Made by a program: the position numbers and the translations under genes. Below, one piece after another: positions 27,151-35,129 of a stretch of DNA of 64,000 bases. The stretch comes from Mucilaginibacter pineti (GTDB lineage Bacteria; Bacteroidota; Bacteroidia; Sphingobacteriales; Sphingobacteriaceae). Location: positions 248,001 to 312,000 of the forward strand of contig NZ_FNAI01000001.1 in assembly GCF_900101875.1 (NCBI RefSeq). Direction: 5' to 3'. The first letter of the stretch is position 1, and each line of letters begins with the position of its first letter. The notes below the pieces were generated by a model. That model saw nothing but the letters and a program-made list of their open reading frames with translations, made no database searches and had not been told where the DNA came from.

Positions 27151-27723
27151 TCAGCGAATATTCTTCCTGATTCGGCTTAATGATTGTGGCGTAATACCCA
27201 AATACGATGCAATATCATTCAGCGGAACCCGCAGCGCAATATCGGCCTGGCGCATCAAAAATAGCTTATACCGGGTGGTTGAATCCTGGCCCAAATAGGC
27301 ATTTCTTATTTGAACTTTATCAATTAAGGCCTGCTGGGTAATTTCGTCAATAAGCTCTTTTAAGTATGGCAATTGCTCATAAAGGGCAAGCAATCTTGTT
27401 CTGTTAATTTCCAATATGGTTGTTTTGCACGCCGCCTGGATACTTTCATGCGCAGGCACCAGGTTATTGAAACTATTAAGAATGGTACAAAATTGGTTTT
27501 CCTTTAAAAAGTAATGGGTAACCTCGTTGCCCTTTTCGTTATGAACTACTATACGTAATACCCCATCGCAAATAAAAAAACGAGATTGGCAAACCTTGCC
27601 GCCTTTAAACAGGTAATCGCCCTCATTAAATTCCTTTGTTTCAAATGCGCGGGCTATTATGGCTTGGTCATCTGCCGGGATATGTTTAAATAATTGCAGG
27701 AATGACAGGAGCTTATCAATCAT
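27151..27723 (-). CDS. Crp/Fnr family transcriptional regulator
   Basis: A cyclic-nucleotide-binding-like beta roll occupies residues 10-120 (FNEGDYLFKGGKVCQSRFFICDGVLRIV). A helix-turn-helix sits at the C-terminus (LNDIASYLGITPQSLSRIRKNIR). At 190 residues it is of the short type common in Bacteroidota. ATG 27723 (MIDKLL) is preferred over a TTG two codons upstream. No Fe-S cysteine set like that of Fnr is present, so it is not an oxygen-sensing Fnr. Targets unknown. Confidence 0.88.
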   Translation of the reverse strand: MIDKLLSFLQLFKHIPADDQAIIARAFETKEFNEGDYLFKGGKVCQSRFFICDGVLRIVVHNEKGNEVTHYFLKENQFCTILNSFNNLVPAHESIQAACKTTILEINRTRLLALYEQLPYLKELIDEITQQALIDKVQIRNAYLGQDSTTRYKLFLMRQADIALRVPLNDIASYLGITPQSLSRIRKNIR

Positions 27724-27763
27724 ATCCAAAGCTAAAAAGAATTGAGATTTTAAAAGAAGGTGT

Positions 27764-27949
27764 TTATCGATCTCCTGCTTTATTATCTTCCAGTACCTCT
27801 AAACCGCCATTTTCATTAACGGCATACTTTGAATAAGTTTTTGATTGCCGGGCATGGCTCACATTATCTTCTTTCCTTCGGGATGGGCCGCGAAGCGGAA
27901 TAATTATTACACATAAAAATATAAAGATCTTTAAGATAGCTACCAACAT
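27764..27949 (-). CDS. Small single-pass membrane protein, unknown function
   Basis: A 61-residue frame starts at ATG 27949 with a hydrophobic N-terminal helix (MLVAILKIFIFLCVIIIPL). A basic patch (RGPSRRKED) and a polar tail ending in YAVNENGGLEVLEDNKAGDR follow. The membrane-helix-then-charge layout and the ordered C-terminus look protein-coding and recall short DUF4834-like Bacteroidota proteins, but I cannot confirm this. It sits 40 bases upstream of the Crp/Fnr gene and could be cotranscribed with it. Confidence 0.45.
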   Translation of the reverse strand: MLVAILKIFIFLCVIIIPLRGPSRRKEDNVSHARQSKTYSKYAVNENGGLEVLEDNKAGDR

Positions 27950-28133
27950 AGATGCGGTTTTTGGGCACAACGACAAAGCGCCGTTATCATAGATAACGAA
28001 ATATGATTGGTAGGTGCCCCGGGGATGATTGTTGAGCCGTTGGTTGATTAGTCCGGGTGGCTGCGTGGGTTCCGTGCTATAAAATTAGGTTAAAAAGCTT
28101 GCTTTTCAAAATGCAAACAACATCTGCCTGCAA

Positions 28134-29912
28134 TTATTGCTTTTGAGCCATTGCGGTAATGGCTTGTAAAAACCAGGCGGCATGGGGCAGCCATTGCTCT
28201 GTCCAGCGCCATTCGTTACCTTCGTCGGTAGTTTTAAAGTCGATACCACTGCCATCCGGGTTACCTTCTTTCCCGGTGATACCATTGGAAATACCGCCCT
28301 TACCCGAGCCATGCCCAAAGTTAGAGCTCATGTACGGCACATTGGTTTTTCCAAAACCATACATAAAGCAAACAGCATAAGGGTTACCACCCAGGATCCA
28401 TGAAATTTGATGGGATGCAAAGGCCGAGAGGTCTTTTCTTATGCCCCATCCACCTTTGGCGGGATAAACTAACCGCCCTCCTATTATTGCCGCAGTGGCC
28501 AATGAACCTAAACGGGCGTTTTCGCCCTGCCACCACCAACCGGTTTCATTTTCATGCGGGATAAAAAATCCGTCTTTAATTTTGTTATTCAAACCAAATG
28601 TTTGCCTTGCGTAGCCGAAGGGGTTGCTTACCCCGGCGGTTACGCGCAGGTTGTAATCAAGCGCCTTTTTTATGGTGCTTAGGGCCTGGGTTCTGTCGGT
28701 TGTGTTTTGTTCTTTACTCAGGTACCTGCAAAGCGCTATAATTGGCAAGCCCGCATCTGAAGCATGCCAGAATGGTCGGCCGGCATCATTCGCATAAAAG
28801 TAACCTGCGGGGCTCATGCGGTGTTCAATGTTTTGGGCGCGTTTACGGGCTTCGTTATGGTAGTAGGAACTATCTGTAGCTATCCATAATTCCGTAGCGG
28901 CCATCAGTGCGCAGTAATCGTCAATGATGTTTTCTTTGCCGTCATCATCATATTTGGTGTTGTTGATCACCAGATGCGCATACGCACGTTTGGCAGCAGC
29001 AAGATATTGGGTGGATTTATAATCGCCGTCTTTTTTTAAACCCGAGATCCGCGCCAGCGCAGCTATAGCCATTCCGCCACCCTCACGAAAGGCACATTGG
29101 TATTCATCGGTGGTAACACTATTGGCCTTTAAGCCTACAACGCGGCGCGCCTTGGGATCTTTATTAAAATAGCTGAATACGATCATGTAGAAATAATCGT
29201 CCTTTGACAGCGCCCGCATGATATAGTCAGCGCCATATAGCGCTTCGTTAACCATGTTATCGTAAGCGCCAAGCTTATTAAGTACGCCCGGGATAGTTTG
29301 CGCCGCATTAACCATAGACCATGTAACCAATGGAATTTGCTGCGGCGACATGTAATTGGCATAAGCCAGGTGCGAAAAATATTTACTTACGTCGCCCGAT
29401 GCATCGCACCAGCCGCCGTGCATATCAACCGTTTTATTGCTGCCGTAAAGTAAAAGCTGTTTATCGGCATTCAATTCGGTGGGTGTGTTGGCCCGTTGCC
29501 TGTTGTAATAACTAATAATAGATGGCAGCGTGTTTACCGCCAAAGCGTTTTCGCTCACCGCAAACTCATCCGACAGGTAATTTTTGCCACTTACCTTTAC
29601 AGATACCCTGTACTTACCGGTTTGCACCAATGCCGAAAAATCTGCCTGATAAAAGAACTTGCCTTTAGCCCATTCATCAATCTGCATGGGGCCTTTTAAT
29701 ACGCCGCTATATATTACTTTTTTTTGCCCGTTTATAAGCGAGAAAGAGGTATTTGCCGGCAGTTTTACGTCATCGCCTATCACCGCCATTTTTGCGCCGC
29801 GTGTGTCAAAAGCAACCTGGTTTACATAAATTACCGGCGATGCATTGCAAATAAAGGTCAGTAAAACAAACAGACCGGTAATTAAGGTTTTTAACTGGGA
29901 GGTATGGTTCAT
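28134..29912 (-). CDS. Glycoside hydrolase family 9 (endoglucanase/exo-glucosidase type), secreted
   Basis: After a signal peptide (TLITGLFVLLTFICNA) comes a CelD-type immunoglobulin-like N-terminal domain, about residues 25-115 (YVNQVAFDTRGAKMAVIGDD). The (alpha/alpha)6 catalytic domain follows. The GH9 aspartate motif appears as GGWCDASGD (Asp170, Asp174). The expected acid Glu is Glu464 in WWQGENARLG, and the C-terminal GGNPYAVCFMYG and GHG signature is intact. The motif has one extra Ser compared with the usual DAGD. It probably hydrolyses beta-1,4-glucan or a related polysaccharide in the periplasm or outside. No carbohydrate-binding module is present. Confidence 0.9.
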   Translation of the reverse strand: MNHTSQLKTLITGLFVLLTFICNASPVIYVNQVAFDTRGAKMAVIGDDVKLPANTSFSLINGQKKVIYSGVLKGPMQIDEWAKGKFFYQADFSALVQTGKYRVSVKVSGKNYLSDEFAVSENALAVNTLPSIISYYNRQRANTPTELNADKQLLLYGSNKTVDMHGGWCDASGDVSKYFSHLAYANYMSPQQIPLVTWSMVNAAQTIPGVLNKLGAYDNMVNEALYGADYIMRALSKDDYFYMIVFSYFNKDPKARRVVGLKANSVTTDEYQCAFREGGGMAIAALARISGLKKDGDYKSTQYLAAAKRAYAHLVINNTKYDDDGKENIIDDYCALMAATELWIATDSSYYHNEARKRAQNIEHRMSPAGYFYANDAGRPFWHASDAGLPIIALCRYLSKEQNTTDRTQALSTIKKALDYNLRVTAGVSNPFGYARQTFGLNNKIKDGFFIPHENETGWWWQGENARLGSLATAAIIGGRLVYPAKGGWGIRKDLSAFASHQISWILGGNPYAVCFMYGFGKTNVPYMSSNFGHGSGKGGISNGITGKEGNPDGSGIDFKTTDEGNEWRWTEQWLPHAAWFLQAITAMAQKQ

Positions 29913-30031
29913 AGCTGGCAGCGTTATAATTGCAAATTACCAAATTATCGGCTACTTTAATCAAGATGCGTACGTGTTTATACTACGTGCAGGTTAGCAA
30001 AGTATTAAGCCCTTAATATTATATTGATATA

Positions 30032-30065
30032 ATTGGGGCATTCCCCTTTTATTTAGGTAGCTTTG
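30032..30065 (+). promoter_or_regulatory. Bacteroidota-type promoter candidate
   Basis: TAGCTTTG at 30058-30065 matches the -7 consensus TAnnTTTG exactly. ATTG at 30032-30035 is a three-of-four match to the -33 TTTG, with a 22-base spacer, slightly long. Transcription would begin near 30072. Confidence 0.35.
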
Positions 30066-30071
30066 ACAAAT

Positions 30072-30230
30072 CATGTGGTAATATTGTCCGGCACGTTTTT
30101 AAGCCAGTTACCCTACTGTTCGCATAACACAAATCATTAACAAAGTATAAGATCAGGAAATATTTGTCCCGGTTCTTAATTATTTTATAAAGCCCCTGTA
30201 AACGAATACCTACAGGGGTTTATTTTTTAT
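30072..30230 (+). ncRNA. Candidate small RNA or attenuated leader of the gene at 30245
   Basis: A transcript from the promoter candidate would run about 155 nt and end at a good hairpin terminator without any open frame inside. It also contains two imperfect copies of a TAATATTGTCCGG-like motif (around 30079 and 30158). A 6S-like RNA, another small RNA or an attenuator for the following gene are all possible; I could not fold it convincingly beyond the terminator. Confidence 0.25.
30193..30228 (+). terminator. Terminator-like hairpin upstream of the gene at 30245
   Basis: CCCCTGTA (30193-30200) pairs with TACAGGGG (30211-30218) around a ten-base loop and is followed by TTTATTTTTT. No plus-strand gene ends before it, so it must stop a non-coding or leader transcript. 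Confidence 0.7.
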
Positions 30231-30244
30231 ATTGAATAAACAAC

Positions 30245-30586
30245 ATGGAAGAAAGAAAGTATTTAACTACCTGGAAAAGGTACATGCCCGTTATCCGTTT
30301 GCATTTAAAGAAAAGTTTAACAGAAGATCAGCAGTTTAAACTGAACATAACTGATTTTGAATCGGCTGGCGACAGGGGTAAATCAGGTTATACCTTCAAT
30401 ATCACTATGGAGAATGGCAAGGTTACCAATAACATCAGCGGATCTGCCGTAGCGCGTGACCTGTTTGAAGCCATAAAGGGCGACGAAGCTTTTAAAGCAC
30501 TTTTGCAGGATAAAAGCGTTAAAATAAGCGTTGGTAAATCATTTATGCTGAGCATAAAAACCACCCACCTTTCAACATACCGGTAG
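30245..30586 (+). CDS. Conserved-looking hypothetical protein, 113 residues
   Basis: A soluble, lysine-rich protein without signal peptide or membrane helix. The body alternates like a beta sheet (FKLNITDFESAGDRGKSGYTFN, KVTNNISGSAVARDL), with a helix (DEAFKALLQDKSVK) near the end. I recognise no family. It is isolated between two hairpins, a terminator-like one 27 bases upstream and a bidirectional terminator downstream, and the adjacent genes are on the other strand. Base composition is like its neighbours. Confidence 0.6.
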   Translation: MEERKYLTTWKRYMPVIRLHLKKSLTEDQQFKLNITDFESAGDRGKSGYTFNITMENGKVTNNISGSAVARDLFEAIKGDEAFKALLQDKSVKISVGKSFMLSIKTTHLSTYR

Positions 30587-30605
30587 TTTTAACTCCATCG
30601 TATTA

Positions 30606-30642
30606 AAAAGGAAATAACTTAACCGGTTATTTCCTTTTTTTA
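30606..30642. terminator. Bidirectional terminator between convergent genes
   Basis: AAAAGGAAATAAC (30606-30618) pairs perfectly with GTTATTTCCTTTT (30626-30638) around a seven-base loop. It is followed on the plus strand by a T run and on the minus strand by a T run from the A tract. It serves the gene ending at 30586 and overlaps the last codons of the GH20 gene. Confidence 0.85.
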
Positions 30643-32366
30643 TGCGCTTTACTTTTTTGCGCGGCAGACCGATGGCTTTTAGCTGATGCAGATTTCTTTT
30701 TACCTGACGCTTTTGAGTGCGATTTTTTGGATGTATGATGCCCGTGTTTCGTGGCCTTGTGTGTTCTTTTTATAATGATGCGCGGCGCAAAGTCTATCGC
30801 CTCGGGGTGTGCCGATGGATCGAACGGGTTGTAATAGTAAATACCTGCTTCGTCATAACTCTTTAAGCCTGCTTTTAATTTGTCCATAAAAGCCGCTTCG
30901 TTTTTGGCTTCGGGTGCCGTCCACGCTGCTTCGGCCAAGCCTGCAATACGTGGGAACAGCATAAAATCGAGGCGCTTTTCTGAGGCTATTTTTTCTGTCC
31001 ATATATTAGCCTGTACACCAATTACATGGTCCGATCCGGTAATATCTGCAGGTAGTTGCCTGTCGGGAAAGTTGTAAACATCGGTTATCCGGTTAAATAC
31101 GCCATTCCAGTTCCGGCCAGAAACCAGCGCGGTGTCCTGTAAAAAATCAAAATAAAGCGGCAGCCTTGGGCAAAGCACTACCTGGTAATTCTTTTGGATG
31201 GCCAACCTTAACTGACCCGGCAGGTTTTGCCGCCACCAAAAAATAATGGTTTTGCCAGCTGGCAGATCGGTTTGAGTAGCCTCGTCCCAGGCAAGTATTT
31301 TGCTGCCAAGGCTGGTCACCGTATCCGTCATCCGTTTAAAAAAGTAGCGTTCCAGCGCACCTACATCAACAAAGTTGTTCCGCTGCATCATTTTGGCAAT
31401 GGCTGTATCTAACGACCACGCTTTAATACCCAATGCAACCTCATCCCCGCCTAAATGGATCATATGCGCCGGGAAAAGCGTGTTGGTTTCCTTTATAATA
31501 TCGGCCAAAAACTGGTAGGTTTTCTCGTGTGCCGGGTTAAAAGTAAAATTGGGATAACCCGCAACGCTGCCGCCCGTATATTCGGGATAGGCTTTGTTGG
31601 CTGCTGTAGCATGGCCGGGCATATCAATTTCGGGTATTACGGTTATGAAACGCTGGGCGGCATAGGCAACCATCTCCTTTATCTCGTCCTGCGTGTAATA
31701 GTGCGCTGCCGTTGTATCGCTATAGTCGCCGATACCCCCAACAAGGGCCAGTTTAGGATATTTTTTTATTTCGATGCGCCAGCCCTGCACATCGCTCAGG
31801 TGCCAGTGAAATTTGTTGAGCTTGTAATAAGCCATCCAATCGAGGATCTGCCTAACCTTTGCCTTGCCAAAAAAATGCCTTGATTCATCGAGCATTAAAC
31901 CGCGCCATTGGTAACGTGGTGCGTCGTTTATGTCTGCAATTGGAAGCGTTAACCCTCTCCCATCCCCTTTAGGCTGATCTTTTATGAGTTGAAGCAGGGA
32001 TATCAGTCCATAAAAAATACCTTCTTTGTTTGACGAAGCTATGCTGATGTATTGCGGGGTGATCTTTAAATTGTATGCCCCGGTAACCTGCGGGGTATTA
32101 GCCAATATGAGTTTGAGGTTGATGGGGTTGCGCGCTGAATCTTTATTTACAGCCAGCGTTAAGCCAGTAGCCTTTAAAACTTCTTTTTGAAAAAAGGCCG
32201 CCAATGAAACCAGCGACGTATCATTTACGCCGACGGTAGAATGGTTATTGAAGCTAAACTGCCCCGCACCATTTACAACCGACCGGGGTTGTGGAATTAT
32301 GTTTAAGTTTTGTGCCTGTAGGTATCCGGAAACTAATAGTAACGCTAATAGTATTTTAAATTTCAT
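30627..32366 (-). CDS. Beta-N-acetylhexosaminidase, glycoside hydrolase family 20, with basic C-terminal tail
   Basis: The signal peptide is MKFKILLALLLVSGYLQAQ. GH20b N-terminal domain covers about 20-150 and the TIM-barrel catalytic domain about 150-510. The catalytic pair is Asp308-Glu309 in HLGGDEVALGIKAW; WHLSDVQGWRIEI and EIDMPGHATA are further family motifs. It would release terminal GlcNAc or GalNAc from chitin oligomers or glycans in the periplasm or outside. The last 50 residues (about 529-579) are made almost entirely of Lys, His, Ser, Ala and Arg, like a histone H1 tail. This is not part of the GH20 fold and is unusual for a secreted enzyme. Confidence 0.9.
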   Translation of the reverse strand: MKFKILLALLLVSGYLQAQNLNIIPQPRSVVNGAGQFSFNNHSTVGVNDTSLVSLAAFFQKEVLKATGLTLAVNKDSARNPINLKLILANTPQVTGAYNLKITPQYISIASSNKEGIFYGLISLLQLIKDQPKGDGRGLTLPIADINDAPRYQWRGLMLDESRHFFGKAKVRQILDWMAYYKLNKFHWHLSDVQGWRIEIKKYPKLALVGGIGDYSDTTAAHYYTQDEIKEMVAYAAQRFITVIPEIDMPGHATAANKAYPEYTGGSVAGYPNFTFNPAHEKTYQFLADIIKETNTLFPAHMIHLGGDEVALGIKAWSLDTAIAKMMQRNNFVDVGALERYFFKRMTDTVTSLGSKILAWDEATQTDLPAGKTIIFWWRQNLPGQLRLAIQKNYQVVLCPRLPLYFDFLQDTALVSGRNWNGVFNRITDVYNFPDRQLPADITGSDHVIGVQANIWTEKIASEKRLDFMLFPRIAGLAEAAWTAPEAKNEAAFMDKLKAGLKSYDEAGIYYYNPFDPSAHPEAIDFAPRIIIKRTHKATKHGHHTSKKSHSKASGKKKSASAKSHRSAAQKSKAHKKRK

Positions 32367-32461
32367 TCAATAAAAAGTTCAAATCATTCGGGATTGCTAT
32401 GATAGGAATTTTTTATTGGGTGACCGTAATTTATTTGTAATAAGAGAAAATAGGAATACTA

Positions 32462-33349
32462 CTACACCCCTTCAAAAGCATTCATAATAGCACCAACAAT
32501 ACTGCCGTAGGCAAATACCGGTAAAGCTGCGTACGATATTTTCTTCTTCCAGTTTATGTAGCGGTCATTTATGAATTTGTTCCAGTTATTGCCGTTTAAC
32601 TGCGCCCTGCCGTAAGTGATACTTGGCTCGGTTATTTTGGTGGTATGCCACCAGCCCGATGGAAAAAACAAGGTTTCGCCTTCCAATAGATGAAGTACAA
32701 TAGGTTCCACCTCTTTAAACAGCGGGAACTTTTCATGATCGGGATTGAGGAAATTTATTTGCGAAAATTTGGGGTTATCGGGATACGGATACATATTTTC
32801 CGTTTGCGACGGTGGATACAGGAAGAACACTTTTGAGCCATATACCTGCGTAATTTGGGTGTGCATAAATAACGCATCGTAATGCAGGTACGGAAAACTT
32901 GAACCATTGCCGCCTATAAAAAGCTCATGCACGGTGGTGCCAGCCAGTAATTGATTTGGCATCAGCGCACTATGAATCCTATCGCTTTTACCGTATACCA
33001 GTTGTGGCGAAAAATAGGGCATCAGTTCTGGAAAAACCTTTTTTATATCGAAATTGAAGGGGTATGGTGCGCGGTTTTCGGCGGTGGAAACCAACACTTT
33101 GTCGATAGCCTCGCTCATGGTATAAGTAACACCATCAATTGTTTTTTTAACATGACCGTAGTTTTGTTTGAAAAAATCGGGAGTTAGCTTGCCCATTGCC
33201 GGCCAGTTTTTGGCAGCATCGGTTACAACAACAGGGATTGATCGGTTAACGTATTGGCTTATAAATTCTTCCCTTGATAAGTTGCTGCGTTTATCAATGG
33301 TTATTGTTTGTGTGCCATCGGCTTTATCAAGTACCGCGCTATGTTCCAT
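32462..33349 (-). CDS. Cupin-8 / JmjC-like Fe(II)/2-oxoglutarate oxygenase
   Basis: Residues 20-280 form a JmjC-type double-stranded beta helix. The metal triad can be read as His156-x-Asp158 (YLHYDALF) and His235 (PSGWWHTTK). FLYPPSQ and LEGETLFFPSGWWH are the usual cupin-8 signatures. Such enzymes hydroxylate proteins or small molecules. No signal peptide is present, so it acts in the cytoplasm. It is separated from the GH20 gene by 95 bases. Targets unknown. Confidence 0.87.
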   Translation of the reverse strand: MEHSAVLDKADGTQTITIDKRSNLSREEFISQYVNRSIPVVVTDAAKNWPAMGKLTPDFFKQNYGHVKKTIDGVTYTMSEAIDKVLVSTAENRAPYPFNFDIKKVFPELMPYFSPQLVYGKSDRIHSALMPNQLLAGTTVHELFIGGNGSSFPYLHYDALFMHTQITQVYGSKVFFLYPPSQTENMYPYPDNPKFSQINFLNPDHEKFPLFKEVEPIVLHLLEGETLFFPSGWWHTTKITEPSITYGRAQLNGNNWNKFINDRYINWKKKISYAALPVFAYGSIVGAIMNAFEGV

Positions 33350-33490
33350 AAATTGTGAAGGTTAAAGTTAAAACAGGCAATGCGTTTATAAACCTAAGCA
33401 ATTTTCACATAATGAATGCATTAGTGTGTTTTTATTCATGAAACGTTCATTTTGTACCTTATAACGGTATTATGAAACGCTATAAAACAA

Positions 33491-33525
33491 ACAATCCGGT
33501 CTCTTTTTATAAAAGACCGGATTGT
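33491..33525 (-). terminator. Terminator-like hairpin downstream of the efflux operon
   Basis: ACAATCCGGTCT (33491-33502) pairs with AGACCGGATTGT (33514-33525), a perfect 12-bp stem with an 11-base loop. On the minus strand it is followed by TTGTTTTATA. A second, 8-bp stem (GTTGATGG 33571-33578 with CCATCAAC 33591-33598) lies between it and the operon's last stop codon. The gap 33350-33607 holds no gene. Confidence 0.7.
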
Positions 33526-33607
33526 AATATATATTGAGTTGCGAATTTTAGTCGCTTGTTAATTGCTGCTGTTGATGGATCAAATATCGCCCATCAACAT
33601 TCAACAA

Positions 33608-35026
33608 TTATTTCCATCCACCACCCAATGAGCGGTAAAGATCGGCTGTTGCGCTTAGCTCGGCCCTTTTAATGGAGGCCAATTCAAGCTCGCCTTGTAA
33701 AACGTTACCTTGAGCTGTAATTACTTCCAGGTAATTGGCTAATCCGTTTTTGAATAATAAACCGGCATTGCTGGTTGCCAGCTGTAAGGTTTTTACACGT
33801 TGGGCAGCAATAACTTGTTCTTGTTTCAATTTTTCAATCCTAACCAATGCATCAGATACTTCGCCAACGGCGTTTAATACCGATTGTCTGAATTGCAGTA
33901 CTGTTTTTTCACGTTCAACCTTGGCAACTTCATACTGTGTACGCAGTTCTTTGTGCTGAAATATTGGCTGGGCTATCCCTCCTGCTACTGTACCAAATAA
34001 TGATGCAGGCAAGTTAAACCAGTTGCTGGCTTTAAAGGAGTTAACACCGCCGCTTGCGGTAATGCTTAAAGAAGGATACATCTGTGCTTTGCTGATACCA
34101 ACCTTAGCGTTTGCAATGGTTAAAGCCAATTCAGAGCTTTTAACATCGGGCCTGCGGCTTACCATTGTTGAAGGTACACCGGCGCTTATGGTTTCAGGAA
34201 ATGTAACTTCGTTAAGTGTGCTGTTACGCTCAATTTTATTTGGTAATGTTCCGGCTAATATGCTTAAAGCATTTTCCTGCACGGTGATGTCCCTTTCAAA
34301 CTGTGGTACCAACTGGGTAGCAGCCTGGCGTTGTGCATCGGCTTGCTGAACGGCTAATGAAGTAACCTGCCCGGCATCATATTGTAATTTAATGATGCGT
34401 AAGGTGCTGTCATTCAGTTTTACGTTCTTTTGAGCTATCTCCAGTTGCGCATCCAGCATCAGCAGGTTATAGTAACCTTGTGATACGCTGGATACAATGT
34501 TGGTTTGGATTGCCTTTTTAGCTTCGGTTGTTTGCAGGTAAGTAGCTAAAGCTTCGCGGCTTTGGTTACGTATTTTACCCCAGATATCGGCTTCCCATGA
34601 AAGGGCAAGATTTGCAGAGTAATCCTCCACATGTTTTGTGCCGATGTTATACTGGGCGATGCTAAGGCCGGTTAAGCTGTTATCAGATGGTCTGTTTGTA
34701 CTGGCCGTAACGTTAAGACCAACAGTTGGAACATAGTTCCATTTTACCTGCTTAAATAGCAACTGAGCAGCATCAATGTTCTTTACGGCAATCTGCATGT
34801 CGTAATTTTTAGCAATCGCACTGTCGATCAGTTTTTGCAGCGTGGCATCGGTAAAAAAGCTTTTCCACTGAATATCACCTATGCTTGTGCTATCTGCTGT
34901 GGTTGCTGTATTCCTGAAATTGGATGGCAGCTCGGGTTTGGGTGTGGCCACGTCTTTTGATACTTTACAGGCGCTTAAAAAGGCCACCAGCAGTACAAAA
35001 GCAAGTGGATTTATATATCGTTTCAT
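33608..35026 (-). CDS. TolC/NodT-family outer-membrane efflux lipoprotein
   Basis: The outer-membrane channel of the tripartite RND pump encoded just upstream. The N-terminus is a lipoprotein signal (YINPLAFVLLVAFLSAC). The two internally repeated outer-membrane-efflux domains include DVKSSELALTIANAKVGISKAQ, the usual RPDV-to-helix signature, and long coiled-coil-type helices (VEREKTVLQFRQSVLNAVGEVSDALV). It would form a trimeric channel across the outer membrane. It is last of the operon, 103 bases after the pump gene, with an intergenic inverted repeat between them. Confidence 0.92.
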   Translation of the reverse strand: MKRYINPLAFVLLVAFLSACKVSKDVATPKPELPSNFRNTATTADSTSIGDIQWKSFFTDATLQKLIDSAIAKNYDMQIAVKNIDAAQLLFKQVKWNYVPTVGLNVTASTNRPSDNSLTGLSIAQYNIGTKHVEDYSANLALSWEADIWGKIRNQSREALATYLQTTEAKKAIQTNIVSSVSQGYYNLLMLDAQLEIAQKNVKLNDSTLRIIKLQYDAGQVTSLAVQQADAQRQAATQLVPQFERDITVQENALSILAGTLPNKIERNSTLNEVTFPETISAGVPSTMVSRRPDVKSSELALTIANAKVGISKAQMYPSLSITASGGVNSFKASNWFNLPASLFGTVAGGIAQPIFQHKELRTQYEVAKVEREKTVLQFRQSVLNAVGEVSDALVRIEKLKQEQVIAAQRVKTLQLATSNAGLLFKNGLANYLEVITAQGNVLQGELELASIKRAELSATADLYRSLGGGWK

Positions 35027-35063
35027 TATCTTAATATTTTAGAGGAGTTAAGAAGTAAGCGTC

Positions 35064-35122
35064 AAGAATCAAGAGAGAAGTTTTCTTTTGTCTTAATTCT
35101 TGATTCTTATCTCTTGATTCTT
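35064..35122. repeat. Intergenic AAGAATCAAG repeat cluster
   Basis: AAGAATCAAGAGA (35064-35076) is the exact reverse complement of TCTCTTGATTCTT (35110-35122). CTTGATTCTT also occurs twice in direct order (35099-35108 and 35113-35122, period 14). The block fills the gap between pump and channel genes and could fold in the mRNA. Confidence 0.8.
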
Positions 35123-35129
35123 TTCTTAA

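Larger units (their letters stand above)
29913..30244. other. 332-base gene-free region with promoter-like and terminator-like elements
   Basis: No convincing reading frame is present. The region holds the upstream sequence of the GH9 gene (minus strand), a plus-strand -33/-7-like pair at 30032-30065 and a terminator hairpin at 30193-30218, 27 bases before the next plus-strand gene. Confidence 0.6.

Noticed and set aside
33571..33598. Second terminator after the TolC-like gene
   Set aside because: An 8-bp stem without a U tract; mentioned with the stronger hairpin beyond it but not listed separately.
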